Part shown: positions 44,185-53,231 of the stretch, in pieces | Position numbering within the stretch: position 1 is the stretch's first letter | How the letters are laid out: each line of letters starts with the position of its first letter | NCBI RefSeq assembly: GCF_963678245.1 | Contig: NZ_OY782774.1 | Span: 62,001-126,000 of the forward strand | Direction: 5' to 3' | DNA length: 64,000 nucleotides | DNA from: an uncultured Sunxiuqinia sp. | GTDB lineage: Bacteria > Bacteroidota > Bacteroidia > Bacteroidales > Prolixibacteraceae | Notes under the pieces: model-generated | What the model was told of the DNA's origin: nothing | Databases searched by the model: none | The model's input: the letters and a program-made list of their open reading frames with translations, nothing else | Program-made: the position numbers and the translations under genes

Positions 44185-45501
44185 TTATACGTTTTGTTTC
44201 TGTTGGACGAAGTTATAGTGAGAACCAAACCGTTCAAATGCGGCTTTCTCCAATGCTTCTCTATGTTCGGGATGTGCAATGGATGTTAATAAGCGCGCAC
44301 GTTCTTGTAGCGTTTTTCCGTACAAGTTAACGGTCCCGTATTCGGTAACAACCCAGTGCATATTGGCACGAGTACTTACAACACCTGATCCAGGAAGTAG
44401 TATCGGACTAATTTTAGAAACCCCTTTTGCCGTAACCGATGGTAACGCAATAATTGGTTTACCGCCCTTTGAGTGACCAGCTCCACGGATGAAGTCAATT
44501 TGACCGCCAACACCTGAATAATGTTTTGTTCCAATTGAATCGGCACAAACTTGTCCGGTTAAGTCGACAGCCAGTGCCGAGTTGATTGCAGTTACTTTAT
44601 CGTTTTGTCTAACAATGTGCACATTGTTAGTATGCGCAACATCCATCATCGCAACCATAGGGTTGTCGTCAATGAAGTCGTATAGTTTCTTGGTTCCCAT
44701 CAAAAATGAGGCAACCATTTTACCTTTGTCGGTTGTTTTGTGTTTACCGGTAACAACTCCTTTTTCAACCAGAGGAAGAATACCATCAGCAAACATTTCA
44801 GTATGAACTCCCAAATCTTTGTGGTTTCCGAGTTGAGCTAAAACAGCGTTCGGAATACCACCGATTCCCATTTGCAAGCAAGCTCCGTCTTCAACCAACT
44901 CAGCTACATTTTTTCCAATTTGGATGTCTGTCTCACACAAAGGAGCCATGTCGTGTGCATACAATGGAATCTCGTCTTCTACGAAAAGGTCAATCTCATT
45001 GATATGAATCATTGCATCACCCCAAGCCCTTGGGACATTTGGGTTGACTGCTGCGATAACAACGTCGGCACATTCAATAGCTGCTTTAGTTGCATCTACT
45101 GATGTTCCGAGCGATACAAAGCCATGTTTGTCTGGAGTTGATACCATAATCATAGCTACATTTACTTTCAAGTATCCTTCGCGAATTAACTTTTGTGTTT
45201 CACTTAAAAACACGGGGATGTAATCGGCATACCCAGCTTGGGTTTGCTTTCGTAGGTTTCCTCCAACAAAGAATTGCTCCGCTACGAAAATCCCTTCAAA
45301 TTCAGGATTCGCATATTCCACTTCTCCTTCGATGTGGATATGCTGGATTTTTACATCTTTGAGTTCACCGTTGCGTCCGCGTTCTACCAATGGCTTAATT
45401 AATGTGTGTGGGGTTACAGCCACACTACTTAAATGAACACGATCGCCAGATTTTATAACTTTTACTGCCTCCTCAGGAGTAATGTATTTAATTTGCTTCA
45501 T
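44185..45501 (-). CDS. Acetyl-CoA hydrolase/transferase family (4-hydroxybutyrate- or acetate-type CoA-transferase)
   Basis: A 438-aa family I-type CoA-transferase. The two domains are visible (to ~190 and ~200-430); Glu235 in GVHTEMFADG is the expected acyl-carrying glutamate, and GIGGIPNAVLAQL and GSGVVSTRANMHWVVTEYG are conserved signatures. It moves CoA between acyl-CoA and acetate or a related acid. Relatives act on 4-hydroxybutyrate, butyrate, propionate or succinate; sequence alone does not separate these. Beside the methylmalonyl-CoA operon, succinate/propionate or acetate exchange is likely. It has its own promoter region upstream. Confidence 0.9.
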   Translation of the reverse strand: MKQIKYITPEEAVKVIKSGDRVHLSSVAVTPHTLIKPLVERGRNGELKDVKIQHIHIEGEVEYANPEFEGIFVAEQFFVGGNLRKQTQAGYADYIPVFLSETQKLIREGYLKVNVAMIMVSTPDKHGFVSLGTSVDATKAAIECADVVIAAVNPNVPRAWGDAMIHINEIDLFVEDEIPLYAHDMAPLCETDIQIGKNVAELVEDGACLQMGIGGIPNAVLAQLGNHKDLGVHTEMFADGILPLVEKGVVTGKHKTTDKGKMVASFLMGTKKLYDFIDDNPMVAMMDVAHTNNVHIVRQNDKVTAINSALAVDLTGQVCADSIGTKHYSGVGGQIDFIRGAGHSKGGKPIIALPSVTAKGVSKISPILLPGSGVVSTRANMHWVVTEYGTVNLYGKTLQERARLLTSIAHPEHREALEKAAFERFGSHYNFVQQKQNV

Positions 45502-46280
45502 AATTGTGAATTAGAATAGATTGCGCTCTGAGATTTGCGGCAAATATAAAAAAGAATCTATCAATAATAAGCGAATGAAACTTATTTAAAAATGGTCTAT
45601 ACAATACAGGCTTATTTGTAAAGTTAACGTTAATAGAAGATCTGTGCTTTACAAAAGAATATTTGCTTTGATGCGCGATTACTTTTATCTATCATAAATC
45701 ATTGCTGCAGGTTTTTCTAACTATTGAAAGTAATATTCAAATCCTTAAAAATTCAAAAATACAATTTACGTAATGAGATTGATTTGAATTTGTTAATATG
45801 TTAATAAGTTTAATTTTCTCTCAATTGATTTTGACGGTCAGAAGACCGCTTAGGTGAAAATTACTCTTAATGAATTATACGTCATTGTGAGTGACACTTT
45901 CCCGATATTATCAGAAATATGATAACTGAACTTATTTTCAAAATAATAAACTTTTACCGCTTTTTTGCTATTTATTCTGTTTTGATAAATAGATAAATTA
46001 AAATTGAAAAAGATCAAAATGATTGGTTACCTTTTAGTTGCAAATTGTATTAACAATTAGAGGATATAATAAGAAAAAGATCGGAATGTATGAATAAATG
46101 GGGTGGATCATGCTTTTTCTTGTTGTCGTATATTATCCTGAAAGAATCAACTCGTTGAAGGATTCTAAAAATTTCCATCAGCGAACTCTGAAAAAACATA
46201 TGGTTGAAAATCCTATACGTTTCGACTGTATTTAGTTAATCACTGGTTACGCGAATTTGCCGAATAAATAGAAAGCCCCC
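45502..46280. other. Long intergenic region before the contractile injection locus
   Basis: This 779-bp, AT-rich stretch separates the leftward CoA-transferase from the rightward eCIS. It has no convincing gene; the few open frames are under 25 codons. A TACGTTTC near 46220 is one base from TAnnTTTG, but without a clear -33 partner. The length suggests a promoter region with regulatory sites, possibly for both directions. Confidence 0.5.
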
Positions 46281-46847
46281 ATGATCGAACAATCGCTTTT
46301 CTTCTTGAAAAACCAATTGAATAATTACCTCAAATTACGTACTAATTCTGATGATGATAAGGTTGAGCTAATTCCACTTTTCGATAAAAATGGAAAACAA
46401 CAGGTTTCGAGTTTGGCAATGACTTTGGTGAGTATTGAAGAGGAACGGGTTTTAAAAAATCAGAATCTATACAGAGAAACACTGCAAGGAACAATCGCCA
46501 AAACCGATCCCAAAATCATGGTCAATTTGTATGTGCTTTTTGCAGCCAATTTTGGTGACGATGAGTTTGGTTATCGCGAATCGCTCAAGTTTATTTCATA
46601 TGTCATTAGTTTTTTTCAGTCTCACAGCCTTTTCACACCTACCAACTATCCCGGTCTTGAAGAGCAAGTTGCCAAGTTGACAACAGAGCTTCACACTCTT
46701 TCTTTTGAGCAGCAAAATAACTTATGGGGATCACTCGGAGCTAAACTGATGAGCTCGGTGATGTATAAAGTTAAAATGCTGGCTATCTATGACGACAACA
46801 TCAAAATGGATACTCCGCCAATTACTGAAGCAAACCTTAATCAATAA
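46281..46847 (+). CDS. eCIS cap/terminator-type protein (DUF4255, Pvc16-like)
   Basis: A 188-aa DUF4255 protein, starting MIEQSLFFLKNQLNNYLKL; the N-terminal helix and VELIPLF...QVSSLAMTLVSIEEER are typical. In contractile injection systems Pvc16-type proteins cap the distal end of the tube/sheath assembly. It is the first gene of the rightward locus and ends 3 bp before the next gene. The name by analogy is secure at family level; the exact structural role here is inferred. Confidence 0.9.
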   Translation: MIEQSLFFLKNQLNNYLKLRTNSDDDKVELIPLFDKNGKQQVSSLAMTLVSIEEERVLKNQNLYRETLQGTIAKTDPKIMVNLYVLFAANFGDDEFGYRESLKFISYVISFFQSHSLFTPTNYPGLEEQVAKLTTELHTLSFEQQNNLWGSLGAKLMSSVMYKVKMLAIYDDNIKMDTPPITEANLNQ

Positions 46848-46850
46848 ACT

Positions 46851-47900
46851 ATGCAGTTGTTTAGCTATCAGTCACTCATACAAGTAGAGATTTTAAACGA
46901 CTATTATAAGTCTTTAATATCACCCGATTTTTCTTTTGTGCCAGAACGAAATACAGCTCGTTTAATGAAAGGATTAGGGATTAGATCGATGGAGAAAAAT
47001 GGAGTGTTGAATTTTTTTGCTGATGTTGATGAAACCGGAAAGCTTAAAAATAATCAGGTTTCAGGATCGTTCAAACTTGTCTTTTTTCTGAAGTTGAATA
47101 ACCCGTCTTATTTCAATTTTACAAATCTTCCCTTTGATTCCGGTAATTCAAAGATTTATTACTTCTCCAATAAAGCCAGTAATGAGCAGGAGGTTTTTAA
47201 TACCGGCGCCGATTCGCTGCTTTTAAACCAGAATACCCATACCAGTGATGCAGATCAGATTGTTGCTTCCAGAATGGTTTATTCATACATCCATGATGGA
47301 GATGACGGAGCGAAAACGGCTGATCTGGTTTCGGTTGATAACGATGGAACTGTCGATTCGCAAGAATTAGATTCGGTTGATGAGTATTACAATTTTCAAT
47401 TTAAACTGAATGATCTTCCTGTCGGAATGTATAAGCTAATCATTGATGGTGGGGAGGTAGACCGATTTTATTTTACTGGGGAGCAATTTTCAAACAGGCA
47501 TTTTGCAGTGCTTGAACTGTTTAGTCAAGTTCCTTCAAGTTATAGATGGTTTACTAATACTAACGAAGTTGCGTCCAAAAAATACCGAATAGCATTTGAA
47601 CACCGCAAAACCACTTGGCGGTATCAGGTTTTTAACCGAAGCGAAGTCGATTTTTCAAATCCGGGAGTGCGGGAAGCCGACACACCCTGGGAATTTACCG
47701 ATATCGGGAACTATGTTTTTGTTTCCGACAATCCAATGCCCTTAAAAGAAGCCTCAATAAAAGGAATTGCCCTGCTCGGCAAAAAAAATAATATGGCTTC
47801 AGTTCTTATCGATAATCTACCTAATCCCGATCCTTCGCTGATAAAGCCTGATCCGGGAGATCCAACAACAATTTACTCCGATATGTACATCTATCTCTGA
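46851..47900 (+). CDS. eCIS-associated protein of unknown function, beta-rich (349 aa)
   Basis: I do not recognise a named family. The protein starts MQLFSYQSLIQVEILNDYYK, contains many short beta strands, has no signal peptide or membrane helix, and ends in a Pro-rich PNPDPSLIKPDPGDPTT then a short strand. It lies between the cap-type gene (3 bp) and the sheath gene (20 bp), so it belongs to the locus. By position it could be a collar/cap adaptor or an assembly factor; that is inference. Its soluble, beta-rich makeup resembles a baseplate or adaptor component rather than a toxin. Confidence 0.7.
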   Translation: MQLFSYQSLIQVEILNDYYKSLISPDFSFVPERNTARLMKGLGIRSMEKNGVLNFFADVDETGKLKNNQVSGSFKLVFFLKLNNPSYFNFTNLPFDSGNSKIYYFSNKASNEQEVFNTGADSLLLNQNTHTSDADQIVASRMVYSYIHDGDDGAKTADLVSVDNDGTVDSQELDSVDEYYNFQFKLNDLPVGMYKLIIDGGEVDRFYFTGEQFSNRHFAVLELFSQVPSSYRWFTNTNEVASKKYRIAFEHRKTTWRYQVFNRSEVDFSNPGVREADTPWEFTDIGNYVFVSDNPMPLKEASIKGIALLGKKNNMASVLIDNLPNPDPSLIKPDPGDPTTIYSDMYIYL

Positions 47901-47920
47901 CACTTAAAATTTAATAAATT

Positions 47921-49330
47921 ATGGCTAAAACGTACAAAACACCGGGAGTTTACATCGAAGAAATTTCGTTGTTGCCTCCATCAATAGCAGAAGTTGAAAC
48001 TGCTATTCCGGCTTTTATTGGGTATACCGAAAAAGCCAAAAAAAATAATCAATCGCTAACTAACGTTCCTACTCGAATTACTTCGCTTTTAGAATACAAA
48101 GCCTATTTCGGTGGACCTGATTTAGAAACAGGAATTTCGGTAAACATTAACGACACCTATGACACATCCGGCAATTTGAGCCGGGTTCTTGAAGTGCCCG
48201 AACCTACTACAAAATCAAAATTCCTGATGTATTATTCTCTGCAAATGTACTTCGCCAACGGTGGGGGGTCGTGCTACATCATTTCGGTGGGCGACTATAC
48301 TGCTACCGTTAGCAAAAGCGACTTGGGTGCCAATGGTGGCTTAGCCGAACTGGCCAAAGAAGATGAACCGACTTTGATTGTTTTTCCTGATGCAACAGGT
48401 GTTTCTACGGTAGCCAATTTTTATGGATTATATGAAGATGCGCTGAAACAGTGTCAATCACTGCAGGACAGATTTACGATTTTAGACACTTACAATGAAG
48501 CAAGTGGATTTGCAGATACCTTGCGAACAAATATTAGCTTGGGAACTGACTATCTAAAGTACGGAGCCGTTTATTATCCCTGGCTGAAAACGACCTTGCC
48601 CTATGCGTATAAGGAAAGCGATGTGAGTATTGCACATACCGAAGTTGATGCGCCGGGAGGAACCACCAGTTACGATGGAGATAAGTTCAGCGACCTGACT
48701 GCCAATACTGAGCTTTACAATCAAATTAAAATTGAGCTCAAGAAATTGACATTAACCTTACCTCCTTCAGCAGCGGTAGCCGGAATTTATGCCCGTGTTG
48801 ATAGTAATCGAGGTGTATGGAAAGCTCCAGCCAATGTTGGTGTAATGGAGATAATCGGGCCAAATAAGAAGGTAACTAACCTGGAGCAGGATGGTTTGAA
48901 TGTGCATTCAACCGGAAAATCTATCAATGTCATCCGTTCGTTTGCAGGAAAAGGAACATTGGTTTGGGGAGCTCGAACATTGGCCGGTAACGACAATGAG
49001 TGGCGTTATGTGCCTGTTCGCCGGTTTTACAACTTTGCTGAAGAGTCCATCAAAAAAGGTTCGCAGTGGGTGGTGTTCGAACCCAACGATGCCAACACCT
49101 GGATACGTGTAAAAGCGATGATTGAAAACTTCCTGACTAAGCAATGGCGTGCTGGTGCGCTAGCTGGTGCTAAAGCTGAAGACGCTTTCTTCGTAAAAGT
49201 TGGTCTTGGCGAAACAATGACTTCTCTTGACATTCTTGAAGGACGCATGAATATTGAAATTGGCATGGCTGTAGTTCGCCCGGCTGAATTTATAATCCTG
49301 AAGTTTTCTCACAAACTCCAGGAGTCCTAA
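47921..49330 (+). CDS. eCIS contractile sheath protein (Pvc2-like)
   Basis: A 469-aa phage-tail-sheath-family protein. The N-terminal KTYKTPGVYIEEISLLPPSI and the early AFIGYTEKA are family hallmarks; the C-terminal sheath domain has GTLVWGARTLAGNDNEWRYVPVRRFYNFAEESI and QWRAGALAGAKAEDAFFVKVG. Sheath subunits polymerise around the tube and contract to drive it. One sheath gene only is present, compared with three (Pvc2-4) in Photorhabdus PVCs, as in simpler Bacteroidota systems. Confidence 0.96.
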   Translation: MAKTYKTPGVYIEEISLLPPSIAEVETAIPAFIGYTEKAKKNNQSLTNVPTRITSLLEYKAYFGGPDLETGISVNINDTYDTSGNLSRVLEVPEPTTKSKFLMYYSLQMYFANGGGSCYIISVGDYTATVSKSDLGANGGLAELAKEDEPTLIVFPDATGVSTVANFYGLYEDALKQCQSLQDRFTILDTYNEASGFADTLRTNISLGTDYLKYGAVYYPWLKTTLPYAYKESDVSIAHTEVDAPGGTTSYDGDKFSDLTANTELYNQIKIELKKLTLTLPPSAAVAGIYARVDSNRGVWKAPANVGVMEIIGPNKKVTNLEQDGLNVHSTGKSINVIRSFAGKGTLVWGARTLAGNDNEWRYVPVRRFYNFAEESIKKGSQWVVFEPNDANTWIRVKAMIENFLTKQWRAGALAGAKAEDAFFVKVGLGETMTSLDILEGRMNIEIGMAVVRPAEFIILKFSHKLQES

Positions 49331-49367
49331 AACGAACCTTTAATTAATTTGATAAAAACGAAATATT

Positions 49368-49799
49368 ATGCCAGAATATCCAATTCCAAAATTTCATTTC
49401 CAGGTTGAGTGGGGCGGAACCAAACTTGGGTTTTCCGAAGTTTCAGGCCTCGATGTTGAAACCGAAGTTATTGAGTACCGTGATGGGAACATGCCAGAAT
49501 ACAACAAGCTGAAAATGCCGGGCATGCAAAAGTTTTCCAATATTACCCTGAAGCGTGGTGTTTTTCAGAAGGATAACGAGTTTTTCGATTGGTGGAATAC
49601 CGTTAAGCTGAATACGATTGAGCGACGCGACATCATCATTAGCTTGTTGAATGAAGAACACGCACCGGTTTTGAGCTGGAAAATTAAGAATGCTTGGCCT
49701 GTGAAAGTTCAAAGCACTGATCTGAAATCTGATGGAAACGAGGTGGCCATAGAAACACTTGAGCTAGCCCACGAAGGTTTATCAATGGAAATGAGCTAA
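49368..49799 (+). CDS. eCIS inner tube protein (gp19/Pvc1-like)
   Basis: A 143-aa phage tail tube protein (T4 gp19-like). The N-terminal PIPKFHFQVEWGGTKLGFSEVSGLDVETEV, the YRDGN loop and the later LKRGVFQ are typical. Hcp-like rings of this protein form the conduit inside the sheath. It lies 37 bp after the sheath gene and 12 bp before a second, diverged tube protein. Confidence 0.95.
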   Translation: MPEYPIPKFHFQVEWGGTKLGFSEVSGLDVETEVIEYRDGNMPEYNKLKMPGMQKFSNITLKRGVFQKDNEFFDWWNTVKLNTIERRDIIISLLNEEHAPVLSWKIKNAWPVKVQSTDLKSDGNEVAIETLELAHEGLSMEMS

Positions 49800-49811
49800 A
49801 CAAGATAAAAC

Positions 49812-50258
49812 ATGGACTTTACTTATCCACCAGTTGGATTTCACTTTTCGGTTGTATTTGAATTATTGCCACAGTTGCCCAACGACTTCCGCTTTCAGGA
49901 AGTTGGCGGGTTAACAGTTGATGTGGAAACGGAAGAATATAAAGAGGGAGGTGAAAACCGGTTCGTTCATCAACTACCAACCCGCACGAAATATCACAAC
50001 ATTGAGCTGAAGCGGGGAATGTTTATGGGCTCCGGAATATTGCTGTGGTGTCGTAATGCTATTGAAAGCTTCAATTTTCAACCTACAAATCTAACGATTG
50101 CGCTATTAAATGAAGATCATATTCCGGTTGCTGCCTGGTATGTCGTAAATGCTTATCCGGTTTCCTGGTCGGTCTCAGACTTCAATGCCATGGAAAACAA
50201 GGTAGTCCTCGAATCGATTAAACTTCAGTATAACTATTTCAAAATTCTAGCAATATAA
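49812..50258 (+). CDS. eCIS second tube protein (Pvc5-like)
   Basis: A 148-aa paralogue of the tube protein: FHFSVVFELLPQLPNDFRFQEVGGL, TEEYKEGGENRF and ELKRGMFMGSG fit the gp19 fold with a longer N-terminal loop. In PVC/AlgoCIS-like systems such a variant forms the tube layer joining the baseplate. It is followed after only 2 bp by the 54-aa DUF5908 gene. Confidence 0.92.
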   Translation: MDFTYPPVGFHFSVVFELLPQLPNDFRFQEVGGLTVDVETEEYKEGGENRFVHQLPTRTKYHNIELKRGMFMGSGILLWCRNAIESFNFQPTNLTIALLNEDHIPVAAWYVVNAYPVSWSVSDFNAMENKVVLESIKLQYNYFKILAI

Positions 50259-50260
50259 AT

Positions 50261-50425
50261 ATGCCAGTAGTAATTCGAGAACTTGTTATACGAGCCAATG
50301 TGACTGAAAATTCTCAAGATGAGTCAGCCTTCTCTTCTGCTAAGAGTCAATCTTCAAAAGAAGAAATTATCAAAGAATGTGTTGAGCAGGTGATGGAAAT
50401 TTTGAAACAAAAAACAGAACGTTAG
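50261..50425 (+). CDS. Small DUF5908-family eCIS protein (Pvc6-like)
   Basis: A 54-aa protein starting MPVVIRELVIRANV, the compact N-terminal motif of DUF5908, followed by a Ser/Gln linker and a C-terminal amphipathic helix (EEIIKECVEQVMEILKQ). The start lies 2 bp after the tube stop and the stop lies 1 bp before the next ATG, so spacing strongly supports a real gene. Similar tiny proteins sit at this point in PVC-type loci. The role is not established; a tube/LysM-adaptor accessory is plausible. Confidence 0.88.
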   Translation: MPVVIRELVIRANVTENSQDESAFSSAKSQSSKEEIIKECVEQVMEILKQKTER

Positions 50426-50426
50426 C

Positions 50427-51164
50427 ATGGATATTTTCACAGGAATGGAGGGTAAGTTGACCAAAATGAAAATAAGCATTTGTGAAAACACTGAGCCTTT
50501 TAATCCACGCACTGGCGACGATTACGAATTTGTGGTTTTGGTGAACCCGGAGCAAATAAAACAGAAGTACGCAACTCAGTTTGACGAGTCACAGGCTGAT
50601 GGAGCAACGGGTGCCGATGTTCGTTTCCGTGTGCAAAAGCCGCAGCAGTTTGAAACCGATTTGCTATTCGACAGTACCGGTGTGATTGCCAATGACCAGA
50701 TGCCGCTTTCCAATATTTTGGGAACAAAACAGACGGAAGGAGTTGACTCACAATTGGAGCGTTTCAAAAAAATTGTGTTTAAGTACGATGGCGAAAAACA
50801 TGAGCCCAACTTGCTGCAAATTCAATGGGGAAGCTTTTTGTTTCGTGGGAAGTTAAAAGATTTAGTCATTACTTACTCGCTTTTCAAGCCAGATGGAACA
50901 CCGATTCGGGCAAAAGCGAAATGCACATTTGTTGAGTCCATGGCCGACGCGTTGAGGGCTGCTCGTGAACGAAGAAGGTCGCCAGATTTAACACACGTTC
51001 GAACGTTCAAGAACGATGAAAATCTGCCTTTAATGGCACATCGGGTTTATAAAGATCCGGGCTATTATCGGGAAGTTGCAAAAGCAAATAAATTACGTAG
51101 CCTACGCCAGATTAAAATTGGTACACCAATTCATTTTCCACCCATAAATAAAACGAGCCGATGA
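50427..51164 (+). CDS. eCIS LysM-containing tube/baseplate adaptor (Pvc7-like)
   Basis: A 245-aa protein with an N-terminal CIS tube/gp53-like domain (IFTGMEGKLTKMKISICE...YEFVVLVNPEQI) and a C-terminal LysM-type segment (~195-242: HRVYKDPGYYREVAKANKL...IGTPIHFPP). Pvc7-like proteins link the tube end to the VgrG hub. The last codons overlap the VgrG start by 4 bp, a coupling usual in these loci. Confidence 0.92.
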   Translation: MDIFTGMEGKLTKMKISICENTEPFNPRTGDDYEFVVLVNPEQIKQKYATQFDESQADGATGADVRFRVQKPQQFETDLLFDSTGVIANDQMPLSNILGTKQTEGVDSQLERFKKIVFKYDGEKHEPNLLQIQWGSFLFRGKLKDLVITYSLFKPDGTPIRAKAKCTFVESMADALRAARERRRSPDLTHVRTFKNDENLPLMAHRVYKDPGYYREVAKANKLRSLRQIKIGTPIHFPPINKTSR

Positions 51165-52915
51165 CAAATCAACGGGAAATACCAGCTCCTTCTTCTAATG
51201 GCGTTGTAACCTTCACAATCCTAATTAACGGAGAGCCAACGCAAGATTCCATTGGGGTGAAGTCGATTTTTGTAACTAAAGAGGTGAACCGGATTTCCTA
51301 TGCTCAGCTAAGTATTGTGGATGGTTCAGTTGCTCAAGAAGATTTTGAAATTAGTAGTGGCCCGTTGTTTTTGCCGGGAAATGAAATCGAAATTCAGCTT
51401 GGATATAGTTCCGAGGAACAAACAATATTTAAAGGAATTATTACAAAACATCGCTTGAAGGCGCGTAATAATAGTTCGTCGGAATTGCGAATTGAATGTC
51501 GGGACCATGCCTACAAAATGACTTTAAACCGGAATAGTAAATACTTTCATGAATTGACTGACGGAGAGCTCTGTGAGCAGATGGCCTCAGAAAATGGTGT
51601 TGAAACCGACAACATTGAAACGGACACATTTACAAATGCCAGCATTGTGCAGATGAATGTTTCAGATTGGGACTTTTTATTGAGTCGTTCCGAAGCTTGC
51701 AATAAACTGCTTTTTACCGACGATGGCAAGTTGAGTTTTAAAAAACCGGATTTGAGCAATGAGCCCGTATTAAAACTGACTTATGGGAACGACATCATGG
51801 AATTTGAGGCAGAAATAGATGCTCGTGACCAATACGCTAGTGTTCATGGCGAATCGTGGGACAATACTAATCTTGAAGTTTTAAAGTTGGAATCAACCGA
51901 CGAGAGTATCGAAAAAGCAGGCGATTTGTCAACCAGTAATTTATCTGAAACAGTTGGTATCGAAAGCTTGAATGCCAAACATTCCGGACAGCTAAAAACG
52001 GAAGAGTTGCAATCTTGGATTAATGCCAAGATGTTGAAAAGCAAGCTGTCGAAAATAGACGGAACAGTTAGCTTTCAAGGTTTCGCCAATGTGAAACCCG
52101 GAGATATGATGGAGCTCAATGGGCTTGGCGAACGCTTTAATGGAGATGTGTTTGTCGCTTCGGTTAATCATGAGGTCGCAAGCGGGGGGTGGATTACTCA
52201 TATCCATTTTGGCATGGATAAAGATTGGTTCTCGAGACATACCGAAGGATTTGAAGATAAGCTTGCATCAGGAGTTATCCCTGGAGTTAACGGACTTCAA
52301 ATTGGAATTGTAACAGCTTTGGAAGGTGATCCGGAAGGCGAATTCCGCATTCAGCTTAAATTGCCACTTGTCTCGGATCAAGACGAAGGAATTTGGGCGA
52401 GAGTTGCTACGTTGGATGCAGGCGACAATCGCGGAACATTCTTTTTACCCGAGATTGAAGATGAAGTGGTAGTTGGCTTTTTGAATGATGATCCGCGAGA
52501 TGCCATTGTTCTTGGCATGCTGAATAGTAGTTCTAAGCCGGCGGCGTTTGATGGCAGTGACGATAATCATGAAAAAGGCTATTCGAGCCGCGATGAGCTT
52601 AAACTCGTATTTAACGATGATGAAAAAAGTATCACTATTAGCACTCCAAGCGGAAATAAAATACTATTGAGCGAAGATTCCGGTCATATTTTGCTGGAAG
52701 ATGAAAATGGAAACAGCATCACCATGGATAGTTCCGGTATTACGCTGGAGTCGGCAGCCGATTTGATTTTAAAAGCCAGTGGAGATCTCAAGTTTGAAGG
52801 AACCAACATCGAATTGGGAGCCAATGCACAAATGAAGGTGAGTGGTTCGGCTTCAACTGATATTACTTCGTCGGGATCGTTGAAGATTGAAGGATCAATT
52901 GTACAAATCAATTAA
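51161..52915 (+). CDS. eCIS spike protein VgrG (Pvc8-like)
   Basis: A 584-aa VgrG-type trimeric spike. The N-terminal gp27-like part spans ~1-370 (FKGIITKHRLKARNNSSSEL, KFHELTDGELC-like). A gp5 OB-fold at ~375-460 has GIVTALEGDPEGEFRIQLKLP and FLPEIEDEVVVGFL. A C-terminal beta-helix (~485-584) is made of short repeats with many Ser/Gly/Glu residues. No extra effector domain is fused. Directly downstream is a PAAR tip gene, which caps the beta-helix. Confidence 0.94.
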   Translation: MTNQREIPAPSSNGVVTFTILINGEPTQDSIGVKSIFVTKEVNRISYAQLSIVDGSVAQEDFEISSGPLFLPGNEIEIQLGYSSEEQTIFKGIITKHRLKARNNSSSELRIECRDHAYKMTLNRNSKYFHELTDGELCEQMASENGVETDNIETDTFTNASIVQMNVSDWDFLLSRSEACNKLLFTDDGKLSFKKPDLSNEPVLKLTYGNDIMEFEAEIDARDQYASVHGESWDNTNLEVLKLESTDESIEKAGDLSTSNLSETVGIESLNAKHSGQLKTEELQSWINAKMLKSKLSKIDGTVSFQGFANVKPGDMMELNGLGERFNGDVFVASVNHEVASGGWITHIHFGMDKDWFSRHTEGFEDKLASGVIPGVNGLQIGIVTALEGDPEGEFRIQLKLPLVSDQDEGIWARVATLDAGDNRGTFFLPEIEDEVVVGFLNDDPRDAIVLGMLNSSSKPAAFDGSDDNHEKGYSSRDELKLVFNDDEKSITISTPSGNKILLSEDSGHILLEDENGNSITMDSSGITLESAADLILKASGDLKFEGTNIELGANAQMKVSGSASTDITSSGSLKIEGSIVQIN

Positions 52916-52926
52916 AAGAGAAACTC

Positions 52927-53214
52927 ATGCCACGAGCAGCACGAATAGGAGATATGCATACTTGCCCGATGGTGACAGGAACAGTGTCACATGTTGGAGG
53001 TCCCGTCGCCGTTGGTTTCCCAACAGTTTTGATTGAGGGAATGCCAGCGGCAAGAATTGAAGATATGGCTGTTTGTTCCGGACCTCCTGATACCATTGCA
53101 GCAGGCTCTGGTACGGTAATGATTGGCGGAATGCCGGCAGCCCGGATGGGTGATTCAACTGCTCACGGCGGAGTGATTGTAATTGGAGCAGCTACTGTAA
53201 TGATTGGCGGATAG
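52927..53214 (+). CDS. PAAR-domain tip protein (Pvc10-like)
   Basis: A 95-aa PAAR protein with three PAAR-like repeats (PRAARIGD, MPAARIEDMAVC, MPAARMGDSTAHGG) and His11/Cys13 plus a later Cys and His that can bind metal and sharpen the tip. It is a minimal PAAR, without a fused effector domain. It sits between VgrG (11 bp) and gp25 (17 bp). Confidence 0.94.
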   Translation: MPRAARIGDMHTCPMVTGTVSHVGGPVAVGFPTVLIEGMPAARIEDMAVCSGPPDTIAAGSGTVMIGGMPAARMGDSTAHGGVIVIGAATVMIGG

Positions 53215-53231
53215 CTAAACGATTGAAAATT

